Notes under the pieces: generated by a model | What the model saw: the letters and a program-made list of their open reading frames with translations, nothing else | Database searches by the model: none | What the model was told of the DNA's origin: nothing | Made by a program: the position numbers and the translations under genes | From: Bacillus sp. FJAT-29790 | Lineage (GTDB): Bacteria > Bacillota > Bacilli > Bacillales > Cytobacillaceae | Assembly (NCBI RefSeq): GCF_019039215.1 | Contig: NZ_JAHNZZ010000001.1 | Location: 1,763,670-1,827,669, forward strand | DNA length: 64,000 bases | Reading direction: 5' to 3' | Part shown: piece after piece, positions 42,015 to 49,436 of the stretch | How positions within the stretch are numbered: the first letter of the stretch is position 1 | Layout: the number at the start of each line of letters is the position of its first letter

Positions 42015-43196
42015 TTACATGACAAGACCCATGATTGTACCTGAAATGACAGATGCTAATGTTGCACCTAACAATAATTTCAACGAAAATTTCGCAATAT
42101 AACTCCCTTGTTTTTCACTGATTGATTTGATTGAACCAGCAACAATACCTACAGTTCCGAAATTCGCAAAACTAACTAAATAAACGGAAACAATTGCAAT
42201 CGTTTTAGCGGAAAGATGATTTGAAATTTCGCCAAAATTCAACATAGCCACAAATTCATTCGTGATAAGTTTTGTCGCCATAATTCCGCCTGCTTGTACA
42301 GCTTCAGCCCATGGAATCCCCATTAAGAAAGCAATTGGCGCAAAGATATAACCAATAACCGTTTGGAAAGAAACTTGAAATACCCCTAGGAAAATCACAT
42401 TAATAAATTCCATCAACGAAATAAATCCTAATAGCATAGCAGCAACAATGATCACAATTTTAAATCCATCCATTACACTTTCTCCAACCATTTGGAAGAA
42501 AGGAATTCTTTCTTTTTCTTGAATATCTATTAAATCATCATCATCGTCTAAATCATATGGGTTAATAATATTAGCAACGATCAGCGCACTAAAAATATTC
42601 AATACAACTGCAGTTACAACATATTTTGGCTCTAACATTTTCATATAAGACCCTACCATCGCCATACTTATTGCACTCATTGCTGAAGTACAAATAGTAT
42701 AAAGTCTTTGTGGAGATAAAAGTGGAATTTGTTTGATAATTGTTAAGAACACTTCAGGTTGTCCAAGCGCAGCCGTCGAGATAGCAAAATAGCTTTCTAA
42801 TTTGCCCATTCCCGTTATTTTACTTAAAAATAAACCTAAATATTTGATTACGAATGGCAATACTTTTATATAATTTAATATTCCGATTAAGACGGAAATG
42901 AAAACAAGGGGCAATAACACTCCAAGGAAAAACGAAAATTGACCTTCATTCAACATACCGCCAAAAACAAATTCAATTCCTGAATTAGCAATCTTCATTA
43001 ATTTTTCAAAAAACACGCCTACTTTAGTAATAGCAATTAAACCTATACTGGTGTGCATCATGAAGTAAACTAAAAAGATTTGCACAGCAAACATGATCAT
43101 AATACGTTTATATTTTATTTGTTTTCGATTATTACTAACTAAAAAACCAATAACAAAAACAAGCAAAATTCCTGTTATTAAGAAGATAAAATTCAT
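42015..43196 (-). CDS. concentrative nucleoside transporter (NupC/CNT family)
   Basis: A 393-residue CNT permease. Family motifs: FVFGGMLNEGQFSFFLGVLL, GQPEVFLTIIKQIP, SAISMAMVGSYMKML, and in the C-terminal half GIPWAEAVQAGGIMATKLIT, NEFVAMLNF and SFANFGTVGIVAGSI. It imports nucleosides with H+ or Na+, presumably pseudouridine and others here. ATG 43196 follows AAGGGAGAGG; the upstream in-frame Met lacks a ribosome site. Confidence 0.92.
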   Translation of the reverse strand: MNFIFLITGILLVFVIGFLVSNNRKQIKYKRIMIMFAVQIFLVYFMMHTSIGLIAITKVGVFFEKLMKIANSGIEFVFGGMLNEGQFSFFLGVLLPLVFISVLIGILNYIKVLPFVIKYLGLFLSKITGMGKLESYFAISTAALGQPEVFLTIIKQIPLLSPQRLYTICTSAMSAISMAMVGSYMKMLEPKYVVTAVVLNIFSALIVANIINPYDLDDDDDLIDIQEKERIPFFQMVGESVMDGFKIVIIVAAMLLGFISLMEFINVIFLGVFQVSFQTVIGYIFAPIAFLMGIPWAEAVQAGGIMATKLITNEFVAMLNFGEISNHLSAKTIAIVSVYLVSFANFGTVGIVAGSIKSISEKQGSYIAKFSLKLLLGATLASVISGTIMGLVM

Positions 43197-43246
43197 TTGC
43201 AACCTCTCCCTTGATGTTAACGCTTTCATGCGAAGGATTAAAACAA

Positions 43247-43319
43247 CAACTTCTATAAAGTTTGGTTATTTTCGATTATTGGTAACAATAATCTGGGAAG
43301 TTTAACTTTATAGAAGTTG
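43247..43319 (-). other. nested inverted repeat between psuG and the CNT gene
   Basis: CAACTTCTATAAAGTT (43247-43262) pairs perfectly over 16 bp with AACTTTATAGAAGTTG (43304-43319). Inside the loop GATTATTG and CAATAATC form a second perfect 8-bp hairpin around GTAA. No T-run follows. It lies in the 150-bp gap between the two genes of the operon, where it could tune transcript stability or termination. Confidence 0.65.
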
Positions 43320-43350
43320 AGTTTATTTCTAAATTCGATTTACTTTAGGA

Positions 43351-44268
43351 TTATTTCGTTTTGTTGTTGAAGCTAACTGCAATTTGTGTTCCTACTTTAG
43401 CATTGTGTTTTACTAATTCAATGTTGGCAACAAGGCTTGAACCGCCAGTAATTTCTTTGATTTTCCCAAGCAAGAATGGTGTGCTATCTTTACCAACAAT
43501 ATTATTTTCTTCTGCTTCTTTAATTGCTTGATCGATAATTCCATTGATATATGCTTCATCCATAGCATGTTCTTCTGGAATTGGGTTAGCGATTACAGCT
43601 CCACCTTTAAGGTTTAATTCCCATTTCGTTTTTAATGTTTCAGCAATTACATCAATAGAATCAGTAGAGATATTTAACTTATGTTCACTTCTTCTTGTGT
43701 AGAATGCTGGAAGAACTTCTGTTTCAAATCCAATTACAGGAACCCCTTTAGTTTCAAGGTATTCTAGTGTAAGACCTAAATCTAGGATTGATTTAGCACC
43801 TGCACAAATAACAGCTACATCTGTTTGAGCTAATTCATCAAGGTCAGCTGAAATATCCATTGTCGTTTCAGCGCCTTTATGAACTCCGCCAATACCGCCT
43901 GTTACAAAGATTTTGATATCTGCTAAATCAGCACAGATCATTGTTGTAGCAACCGTAGTAGCACCTAATTTTTTTGATGCAACAATATGTGCTAAATCAC
44001 GTCTTGATACTTTCGCAACATCCGGGCTTTTACCAAATAACTCCAATTCTTCATCTGTTAATCCAATTTTAATTTTTCCATCAATGATCGCAATTGTCGC
44101 TGGAACAGCACCATTATCACGAACAATTTGTTCAACTTCACGAGCCATTGTTACGTTTTGAGGATATGGCATACCATGAGAAATAATCGTAGATTCTAAT
44201 GCAACGATCGCTTTTCCTTCAGCTTTTGCTTGTTGTACCTCTGCAGATAATTCAATATAATTTTTCAT
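43351..44268 (-). CDS. psuG: pseudouridine-5'-phosphate glycosidase PsuG
   Basis: A 305-residue member of the PsuG family, which reversibly splits pseudouridine 5'-phosphate (a C-C bond) into uracil and ribose 5-phosphate. Diagnostic stretches: [57 protein letters not shown] and GKDSTPFLL. It begins right after the psuK stop, with TTGGAGGAATTT as ribosome site. Kinase and glycosidase together define the bacterial pseudouridine pathway. Confidence 0.95.
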   Translation of the reverse strand: MKNYIELSAEVQQAKAEGKAIVALESTIISHGMPYPQNVTMAREVEQIVRDNGAVPATIAIIDGKIKIGLTDEELELFGKSPDVAKVSRRDLAHIVASKKLGATTVATTMICADLADIKIFVTGGIGGVHKGAETTMDISADLDELAQTDVAVICAGAKSILDLGLTLEYLETKGVPVIGFETEVLPAFYTRRSEHKLNISTDSIDVIAETLKTKWELNLKGGAVIANPIPEEHAMDEAYINGIIDQAIKEAEENNIVGKDSTPFLLGKIKEITGGSSLVANIELVKHNAKVGTQIAVSFNNKTK

Positions 44269-45375
44269 TTAAAATTCCTCCATATCTAATGTAAATTGTT
44301 TTTGTGATAATTCTTGTCTAACTGTATATTTTGACATAATCGTTTTATGGGCATTAACCATCCCAGATTTAATAATGTAATCAAATTCCTTCTTTTGCAG
44401 CCAGGAATAAATAACTCCTGAACAAAAGGAATCCCCTGCACCTGTCACATCAACAACCATTGGTGTTTCGATAGCTGGAAAATAACGAATCTCGCCATTT
44501 TCTAGACCTGACATGACACCTTTTGATCCATTAGTTACAATTACATTTTTTACCCCTAATTCTAACCACTTCTTAACTGAATTTTCCCAATCTTTCTCAT
44601 CATTGATTTTAATATTCATAAAAGTTTCTGTTTCATCTTTATTGACGATGAGCCAACTCACTGCACTTAATGTTTTTGGAAGCCGGTTCATCTTTGGTGA
44701 CGAAACAGGGATAATGACTAATGGAATATTATATTTAGATGTGAAGGAACAAACATAATCAATTGTTTCTCTTGGACAATTCAAATCCACAACGATACAT
44801 TTAGCTCTTCTAAGAAATTTACTGTTTTTTATCATTAACTCAGGAGTGATATTTTCATAAACATCCATGTCTGCTAATGCAATGGATAAATCACCATTCT
44901 TATCTAAAACAGCTGTATAGGAACCTGTTGCCGAATTTTCAAATTGAGCGACATGCTCTAAATTCATAAAAGGTGAAGATAAATCGTAAATCTCTTCCCA
45001 TGCTGAATCGTGACCACTTGCTGAAATTAAGACAACTTCCTCACCTAATCTTCCTAAGTTTTCAGCAATATTTCTTGCTACACCTCCAACCGAGCTAGAG
45101 GATTTTACTGGATTAGACGTTTCATTCGTAATTTCATATTTCGCATAGAATTTTCTATCTACATTAGCCCCCCCTATACAAATAATAGGGTTTGTCTCAT
45201 TTAAGACATAAGCCTTGCCCATAACATACTCTTTCTTGATAAGCTCAGAAATAATATTAGCAATTGATGACTTTGATATTCCTACAAGATCAGATAACTC
45301 CTGTTGAGAAATAAATGGATTTTCTTTAATCTTGCCTAAAATAAATTCTTCATTTTCATTCATATCATTTGTCAT
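44269..45375 (-). CDS. psuK: pseudouridine kinase PsuK with N-terminal winged-helix domain
   Basis: A 368-residue fusion. Residues 8-58 form a winged helix (NPFISQQELSDLVGISKSSI, ANIISELIKKEYVMGK); residues 65-365 are a PfkB kinase with GGANVDRKF, SVGGVARNIAENLGRLG and the intact catalytic motif DVTGAGDSFCSGVI. The kinase makes pseudouridine 5'-phosphate for PsuG. The DNA-binding domain suggests that it also represses its own operon; a palindromic motif lies just downstream of its promoter. A paralogue at 46956 has the same architecture. Confidence 0.9.
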   Translation of the reverse strand: MTNDMNENEEFILGKIKENPFISQQELSDLVGISKSSIANIISELIKKEYVMGKAYVLNETNPIICIGGANVDRKFYAKYEITNETSNPVKSSSSVGGVARNIAENLGRLGEEVVLISASGHDSAWEEIYDLSSPFMNLEHVAQFENSATGSYTAVLDKNGDLSIALADMDVYENITPELMIKNSKFLRRAKCIVVDLNCPRETIDYVCSFTSKYNIPLVIIPVSSPKMNRLPKTLSAVSWLIVNKDETETFMNIKINDEKDWENSVKKWLELGVKNVIVTNGSKGVMSGLENGEIRYFPAIETPMVVDVTGAGDSFCSGVIYSWLQKKEFDYIIKSGMVNAHKTIMSKYTVRQELSQKQFTLDMEEF

Positions 45376-45392
45376 TATTCCACCTCACTTCT

Positions 45393-45451
45393 TAACAAAT
45401 GTTTGTTTGTTAAACACATGTTTAGTATACGCTTTCATATCAAATTGTCAA
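45393..45451 (-). promoter_or_regulatory. psuK operon promoter and candidate operator
   Basis: On the minus strand TTGACA (45446-45451), 16 nt, TATACT (45424-45429): a strong sigma-A promoter. Downstream, 45393-45406 reads ACAAACATTTGTTA. The core ACAAACATTYGTT recurs before the kinase-like gene at 46902. A repressor bound there would block initiation or early elongation. Confidence 0.7.
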
Positions 45452-45552
45452 TAGGATTTTATATTTCATTTTCTTTGTAATCATAATGTAATATTCCCAG
45501 CTAATAGCAGATCCATCCAATTACCTTTCAAAATCAACACTTTCAGTAATAA

Positions 45553-45598
45553 CAAAAAAGACCTCATCCGCTATATTTTCTGGATAAGGCAATTTTTT
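45553..45598 (-). terminator. terminator of the 45.8-kb EamA gene
   Basis: On the minus strand CCTTATCC pairs with GGATGAGG (one G-T pair) over a 12-nt loop, followed by TCTTTTTTG. T-rich sequence on the plus side may make it bidirectional. A MITE (45634-45746) separates it from the EamA stop. Confidence 0.6.
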
Positions 45599-45633
45599 CA
45601 TAATAAATTTCATTACGGATCATTTTAATTAAA

Positions 45634-45746
45634 GTCTGTTTTCGTTAACTTTGTTGCTATTTAACCAAAAAGAGGTGTAGTTGATTTCCGCTCCAATCAA
45701 CTTAAACAAAACTTTTTTAAAAACAACAATCATTTAGAAAACAGCC
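45634..45746. mobile_element. MITE copy, subfamily B, internally deleted, with perfect 8-bp target duplication
   Basis: Ends GTCTGTTTTCG and TTTAGAAAACAGCC, flanked by TAATTAAA on both sides (45626-45633 and 45747-45754). Only 113 bp remain: both termini as in the 2217 copy, joined through GTTGATTTCCGCTCCAATCA, with the central GGATGCT block missing. Same subfamily as 2217 and 24304. Confidence 0.92.
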
Positions 45747-45816
45747 TAATTAAAACATGAGGTTGTAAATTGACTAGTAAGTGTGATCTAAATTTAGAGT
45801 AACTAGAATACAAGCA

Positions 45817-46776
45817 TCAGCTAATATTTTTTTTAAATTCACTAGCCAAATAAGATTTATTTTTTAATTTTTGTTTTGCATCGTTATTTTTAAACACCAA
45901 TATTTTACTATTTAGCATTGTTGGTAAACTTATCCCTAGAATAATGACGACGATTCCTACTATTTGTACCGTCGTAACCGTTTCACTTAGTAAAATAACT
46001 GACACCATTACCGCGATTGGCAATTCAATAGCACTCAATATAGATGTCATCCCTAATCCGACTTTAGGTACAGCAATCGTGAACAAGAAAACAGGAATAA
46101 TCAGGCCAAATAACCCTAATGCCAAACCATAAATCCAAAGTCCTTCGGTAAACAAAGTTCCATTCCAAATAATTTCTGGAGATTGAAAAACAGCCGACAT
46201 CATAAAAGCAAAGAAAGAAACCAATACTAACCGATTAGAGGTTGACATACTTGTAGTTGCCCGGCCATTGACAAATAAAAAGAGGGAATAACTAAGAGCC
46301 GCCGCTAAACCCCATAACCACCCTTGAAAAGGGATTTGAGATAAATCAACATCAATCAAGCCAGCTGCAGGTATGGTTCCCGTTACCAATATGATTAAAG
46401 AAAGAAATTCAATTCGACTCGGAAGCTGACGTTTTGTTATACACGAAATCAACACGCCTATCCATGTAAATTGAAACAGTAATACAACTGCCAGTGAAGC
46501 AGGTAAATAGTTCAAAGAACGGCCATATAAAATATTTGTCAACCCCGTTAGAACGCCTGCTAAGATAAGAATTTTAATTCCATTAAAGCTTAATTTTGTT
46601 CTATTTGTAAGAAGGTAGATACATACAGCGATGCAAAAACCGATAAAAAATTGACTTGTAACAGCTTCCGAAACCGAAAAACCACTTTGCATTGCCAGTT
46701 TAATGATTGTTGAAACGACTCCGTAACTGCTTGCTGCGATCACGACCAATATAGGGTATAGGTATATCTTCATCAT
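45817..46776 (-). CDS. EamA/DMT-family transporter divergent from the kinase-like regulator
   Basis: A 319-residue ten-span DMT transporter (SSYGVVSTIIKLAMQSGF opening; WLWGLAAALSYSLFLFVNGR opening repeat 2) with a basic cytoplasmic tail of about 30 residues. ATG 46776 follows TGGAGGAAGTGG; the longer frame upstream has no ribosome site. It is divergent from the winged-helix/PfkB gene at 46956 across 180 bp, so regulation by that protein, and a nucleoside- or sugar-related substrate, are plausible inferences. Confidence 0.85.
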   Translation of the reverse strand: MMKIYLYPILVVIAASSYGVVSTIIKLAMQSGFSVSEAVTSQFFIGFCIAVCIYLLTNRTKLSFNGIKILILAGVLTGLTNILYGRSLNYLPASLAVVLLFQFTWIGVLISCITKRQLPSRIEFLSLIILVTGTIPAAGLIDVDLSQIPFQGWLWGLAAALSYSLFLFVNGRATTSMSTSNRLVLVSFFAFMMSAVFQSPEIIWNGTLFTEGLWIYGLALGLFGLIIPVFLFTIAVPKVGLGMTSILSAIELPIAVMVSVILLSETVTTVQIVGIVVIILGISLPTMLNSKILVFKNNDAKQKLKNKSYLASEFKKNIS

Positions 46777-46901
46777 TCCACTTCCTCCAATAATTTTATG
46801 AGTGTAAATAATCATGTTCGTTTTTTGTTATAATGGATTGACTATATGATTATGACTTAATAAGAATCCTTTCAAAATTATAGTACACAATTAACCGTTT
46901 T

Positions 46902-46916
46902 ACAAACATTCGTTTA
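46902..46916 (+). promoter_or_regulatory. second copy of the kinase-regulator operator motif
   Basis: ACAAACATTCGTTTA, sharing ACAAACATTYGTT with 45393-45406. It lies 39 nt before the start of the kinase-like gene, in the divergent promoter region shared with the EamA gene, and in the same orientation relative to its gene as the psuK copy. Confidence 0.5.
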
Positions 46917-46955
46917 TGGATTAAACTATTGTTTAAGGAGAAGTGAGGTTGTTTC

Positions 46956-48047
46956 ATGGATAAAGAGAGTCAAATTTTACATTACATAAAAATGAATCCT
47001 TTCATTTCACAGCAAGAATTATCAAGTAAAGTTGGATTATCACGACCGGCGGTTGCTAATTATATCGCCAACCTGACAAGACGCGGTGAAATCAAAGGAC
47101 GTGGATATATTATCCGAGAAGAATCGGCAATCATGTGTATTGGAGGAGCGAACACCGACCGAAAAGCGCGAACAATTAAAAAGGTGCGTTTATATTCATC
47201 TAATCCAGTAAAAATTACTGAGACATGTGGCGGTGTAGCACGTAATTTTGCCGAAAATTTAAGTCGGCTCGGCTTAAGCTCTTCTCTTTTATCTTGTGTC
47301 GGTGACGACAAAGAGGGGAACTGGATTCTAAAGGAAACGAAGAGTCAAGGTGTGGATGTTAGCCAAGTATGGGTGCTGCCAACAGAACGGACAGGGACTT
47401 ATACTACCTTATTGGATATTAATGGCGAAAGTATTGTCTCAATGGCTGACATGAATATATACGAAAAAATATCAACTTCCATGATTGAGGAAAAATGGTC
47501 TTATATTATTGCCTCAAAAGCTGTTTTTTTGGATACGAATATTCCTAAGGAGTGTATCGATTATTTAATTAAACGCTGCAGCGATGCAAACATCCCCATT
47601 TATATTGACCCTGTATCTTCAGCCAAGGCTCGAAAACTTCCATATCGTCTTGACGGTGTAGAACTGCTGATTCCTAACCGAGAAGAAGCTGAAGTGCTTG
47701 CTGAAATAAAGATCGACTCCATCGAGGATTGTCAATTAGCGTGTGAAAAAATTAGTCAGCGCGGCGTTGAAAAAGTGATTATCACGCTTGGTGATCAGGG
47801 GGTTTATTATTTCTCTTCTGAAGAATCAGGGCATTTGCCCACTTTCAAAACGGAGGTAGTTGATGTCACAGGGGCTGGTGAGGCATTTGCTTCATGTGCC
47901 ATATTTGGACTCATGCACGAGGACTCGTTATTCAGTGCTTGTCAATTAGGACTTGCTGGTGCTGCTCTTACCCTTCAAACCGAAAAATCTATTTCATCAT
48001 CATTAAAACCCGAAAAAATTTATGAATTAGTAAAGGAGTTTTCGTGA
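46956..48047 (+). CDS. PsuK-like winged-helix/PfkB protein with altered catalytic residue
   Basis: A 363-residue paralogue of PsuK. Winged helix in residues 1-52 (NPFISQQELSSKVGLSRPAV, ANYIANLTRRGEIKGRGYII), PfkB domain 60-360 with GGANTDRKAR and CGGVARNFAENLSRLG. The motif that holds the catalytic base reads DVTGAGEAFASC: the Asp of GAGD is Glu (codon GAG at 47879-47881). Kinase activity is probably lost or weak, leaving a ligand-sensing regulator. AAGGAGAAGTGAGG precedes the ATG. It stands divergent to an EamA transporter. Confidence 0.85.
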   Translation: MDKESQILHYIKMNPFISQQELSSKVGLSRPAVANYIANLTRRGEIKGRGYIIREESAIMCIGGANTDRKARTIKKVRLYSSNPVKITETCGGVARNFAENLSRLGLSSSLLSCVGDDKEGNWILKETKSQGVDVSQVWVLPTERTGTYTTLLDINGESIVSMADMNIYEKISTSMIEEKWSYIIASKAVFLDTNIPKECIDYLIKRCSDANIPIYIDPVSSAKARKLPYRLDGVELLIPNREEAEVLAEIKIDSIEDCQLACEKISQRGVEKVIITLGDQGVYYFSSEESGHLPTFKTEVVDVTGAGEAFASCAIFGLMHEDSLFSACQLGLAGAALTLQTEKSISSSLKPEKIYELVKEFS

Positions 48048-48093
48048 CTTTAACCAAAGCTTTATTTCTTTTATTATGCCAAAAAATGGTAAA

Positions 48094-48124
48094 AATCTGC
48101 AGATTAACTGTGGATTTTTTTATT
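48094..48124 (+). terminator. terminator of the kinase-like regulator gene
   Basis: ATCTGCAG pairs imperfectly with CTGTGGAT around ATTAA, followed by TTTTTTTATTTTA, about 50 nt after the stop. Confidence 0.65.
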
Positions 48125-48166
48125 TTAATATTACACATTGAGAATGAGAATCAAAAATGCAATTGC

Positions 48167-48209
48167 TATGATTGAGGTCACTTAATTGGGTATTTTAACA
48201 TGCTAAACT
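48167..48209 (+). promoter_or_regulatory. Crp/Fnr-type box and promoter of the 48.2-kb regulator operon
   Basis: TATGATTGAGGTCACT (48167-48182; TATGA-N6-TCACT) with -10 TAAACT at 48204-48209, the same 37-nt box-to-hexamer distance as at 32875 and 38579. The regulator gene begins about 34 nt after the predicted start, which suggests autoregulation. Confidence 0.6.
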
Positions 48210-48249
48210 AGTATCAAATAGGCTTATTACGAATTGGTAGGTGTGCTAA

Positions 48250-48939
48250 TTGAGAATAAAGGATATTGAAAAAAGGCTGTCAGCAGTCCCGCTTTTTAAA
48301 GAGTTGGAAGCGGAGGAAATATCTCATATCGTCAAAATCGCTCAAACACGGGCTTACAAGCAAAAATTATATGTCTTTATGCAGGATGATCCGCTTGATC
48401 GCGTTTTTTTCATTCATTCCGGCAAAATTAAGATTTATAAAACCGATTCCTCAGGCAGAGAGCAAATTGTTTCTGTTCTAGAAGCCGGAGAAATGTTTCC
48501 CCATGCCGGTTTCTTCAGACAAGGAATATACCCTGCACATGCGGAAGTGATGGAAGAGGCTCAATTAATCGTTATTCCTATTGATCAATTCGAGAAATTA
48601 CTTCTTTCTTACCCTGAATTATGCATTAAGTTATTTAAAGTGCTAGGCGAAAGAATCGTAGATTTACAAAACCGATTGGAAGCGCAAATCCTCCATAATA
48701 CGTATGAGCAAATAATTTTACTACTATTAAGGCTTTGTAAAACAAATGGTGTGAAATCGGATGATTTATATAAAATTACGACCCATTTTACAAACCGGGA
48801 GCTTGCTAATATGATTGGCACCTCAAGGGAAACGGTCAGCAGAACGGTCAATCATCTGAAGAAAAAAGGCTACTTGGAAACGGATGAAGAAGGCTTTTTC
48901 TTAATCAACCGAGACGTGCTAAAACAGGAAGTTCTTTAA
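48250..48939 (+). CDS. Crp/Fnr-family transcriptional regulator
   Basis: A 229-residue regulator: cyclic-nucleotide-binding-like beta barrel (about 10-120), long dimer helix, and a C-terminal winged helix with recognition segment MIGTSRETVSRTVNHLKKKG. The R-E-x-x-S-R pattern keeps the CRP residues that read GTGA half-sites. No N-terminal 4-Cys cluster and no C-terminal Cys cluster, so it is not a canonical iron-sulfur Fnr; heme, NO or redox sensing is possible. Start is TTG after TAGGTGTG. It heads the DUF2249/membrane protein cluster. A close paralogue is at 63320. Confidence 0.88.
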   Translation: MRIKDIEKRLSAVPLFKELEAEEISHIVKIAQTRAYKQKLYVFMQDDPLDRVFFIHSGKIKIYKTDSSGREQIVSVLEAGEMFPHAGFFRQGIYPAHAEVMEEAQLIVIPIDQFEKLLLSYPELCIKLFKVLGERIVDLQNRLEAQILHNTYEQIILLLLRLCKTNGVKSDDLYKITTHFTNRELANMIGTSRETVSRTVNHLKKKGYLETDEEGFFLINRDVLKQEVL

Positions 48940-48976
48940 AGAAATCCATAAAAACATAAATAGGGAGAGATTAAAA

Positions 48977-49219
48977 ATGGAAAAAAATATCGTTGAACTA
49001 GATGTTAGGGAAGATATAAAAAACAAGCTTGAGCCTTTCCATAAAATCATGACAGCTGTTGCTGGTTTGAAAAAGGATGACGTGTTTATCCTCAATGCTC
49101 CATTTAAACCCGTCCCGCTCTATCCGATAATGAAGGGAAAAGGGTTTGAATATGAAGCCGAGGAAATTGAGAGTAAACATTGGAAAATCACATTTACCAA
49201 AAGAGGTGTACAGCAATGA
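48977..49219 (+). CDS. DUF2249 protein, first of a tandem pair
   Basis: Eighty residues: VELDVREDIKNKLEPFHKIM, DDVFILNAPFKPVPLYPIM, and EIESKHWKITFTKRG. This is the DUF2249 (TusA-like) fold in which a short helix follows the first strand. AGGGAGAGA precedes the ATG. Its stop overlaps the start of the next DUF2249 gene (ATGA), so the two are co-translated and may form a heterodimer. Function unknown. Confidence 0.82.
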   Translation: MEKNIVELDVREDIKNKLEPFHKIMTAVAGLKKDDVFILNAPFKPVPLYPIMKGKGFEYEAEEIESKHWKITFTKRGVQQ

Positions 49220-49422
49220 TTTTGGATAATCGCGGACTTGAACCGCCGCAGCCGATGATGAGGACACTTGAAGCACTTGAAACTTTAAGTGCTGGCGAAA
49301 CTCTATCGATCATCAATGACCGCAGGCCGATGTTTTTATATGAGCAGCTCGAGGAAAAGGGTTTAGAGCATGTCACCCGTCAACAAGAAGATGGAAGTTA
49401 CTTAATTGAAATAACGAAATAA
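49216..49422 (+). CDS. DUF2249 protein, second of a tandem pair
   Basis: Sixty-eight residues starting MILDNRGLEPPQPMMRTLEA, with TLSAGETLSIINDRRPMFLY and the closing GSYLIEITK. The DNRG-LEPPQPM opening is typical of DUF2249. ATG 49216 follows AGAGGTG; the earlier in-frame Met lies inside the upstream gene without a ribosome site. It precedes the polytopic membrane protein by 14 nt. Confidence 0.84.
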   Translation: MILDNRGLEPPQPMMRTLEALETLSAGETLSIINDRRPMFLYEQLEEKGLEHVTRQQEDGSYLIEITK

Positions 49423-49436
49423 AGCAGGTGATGAAG

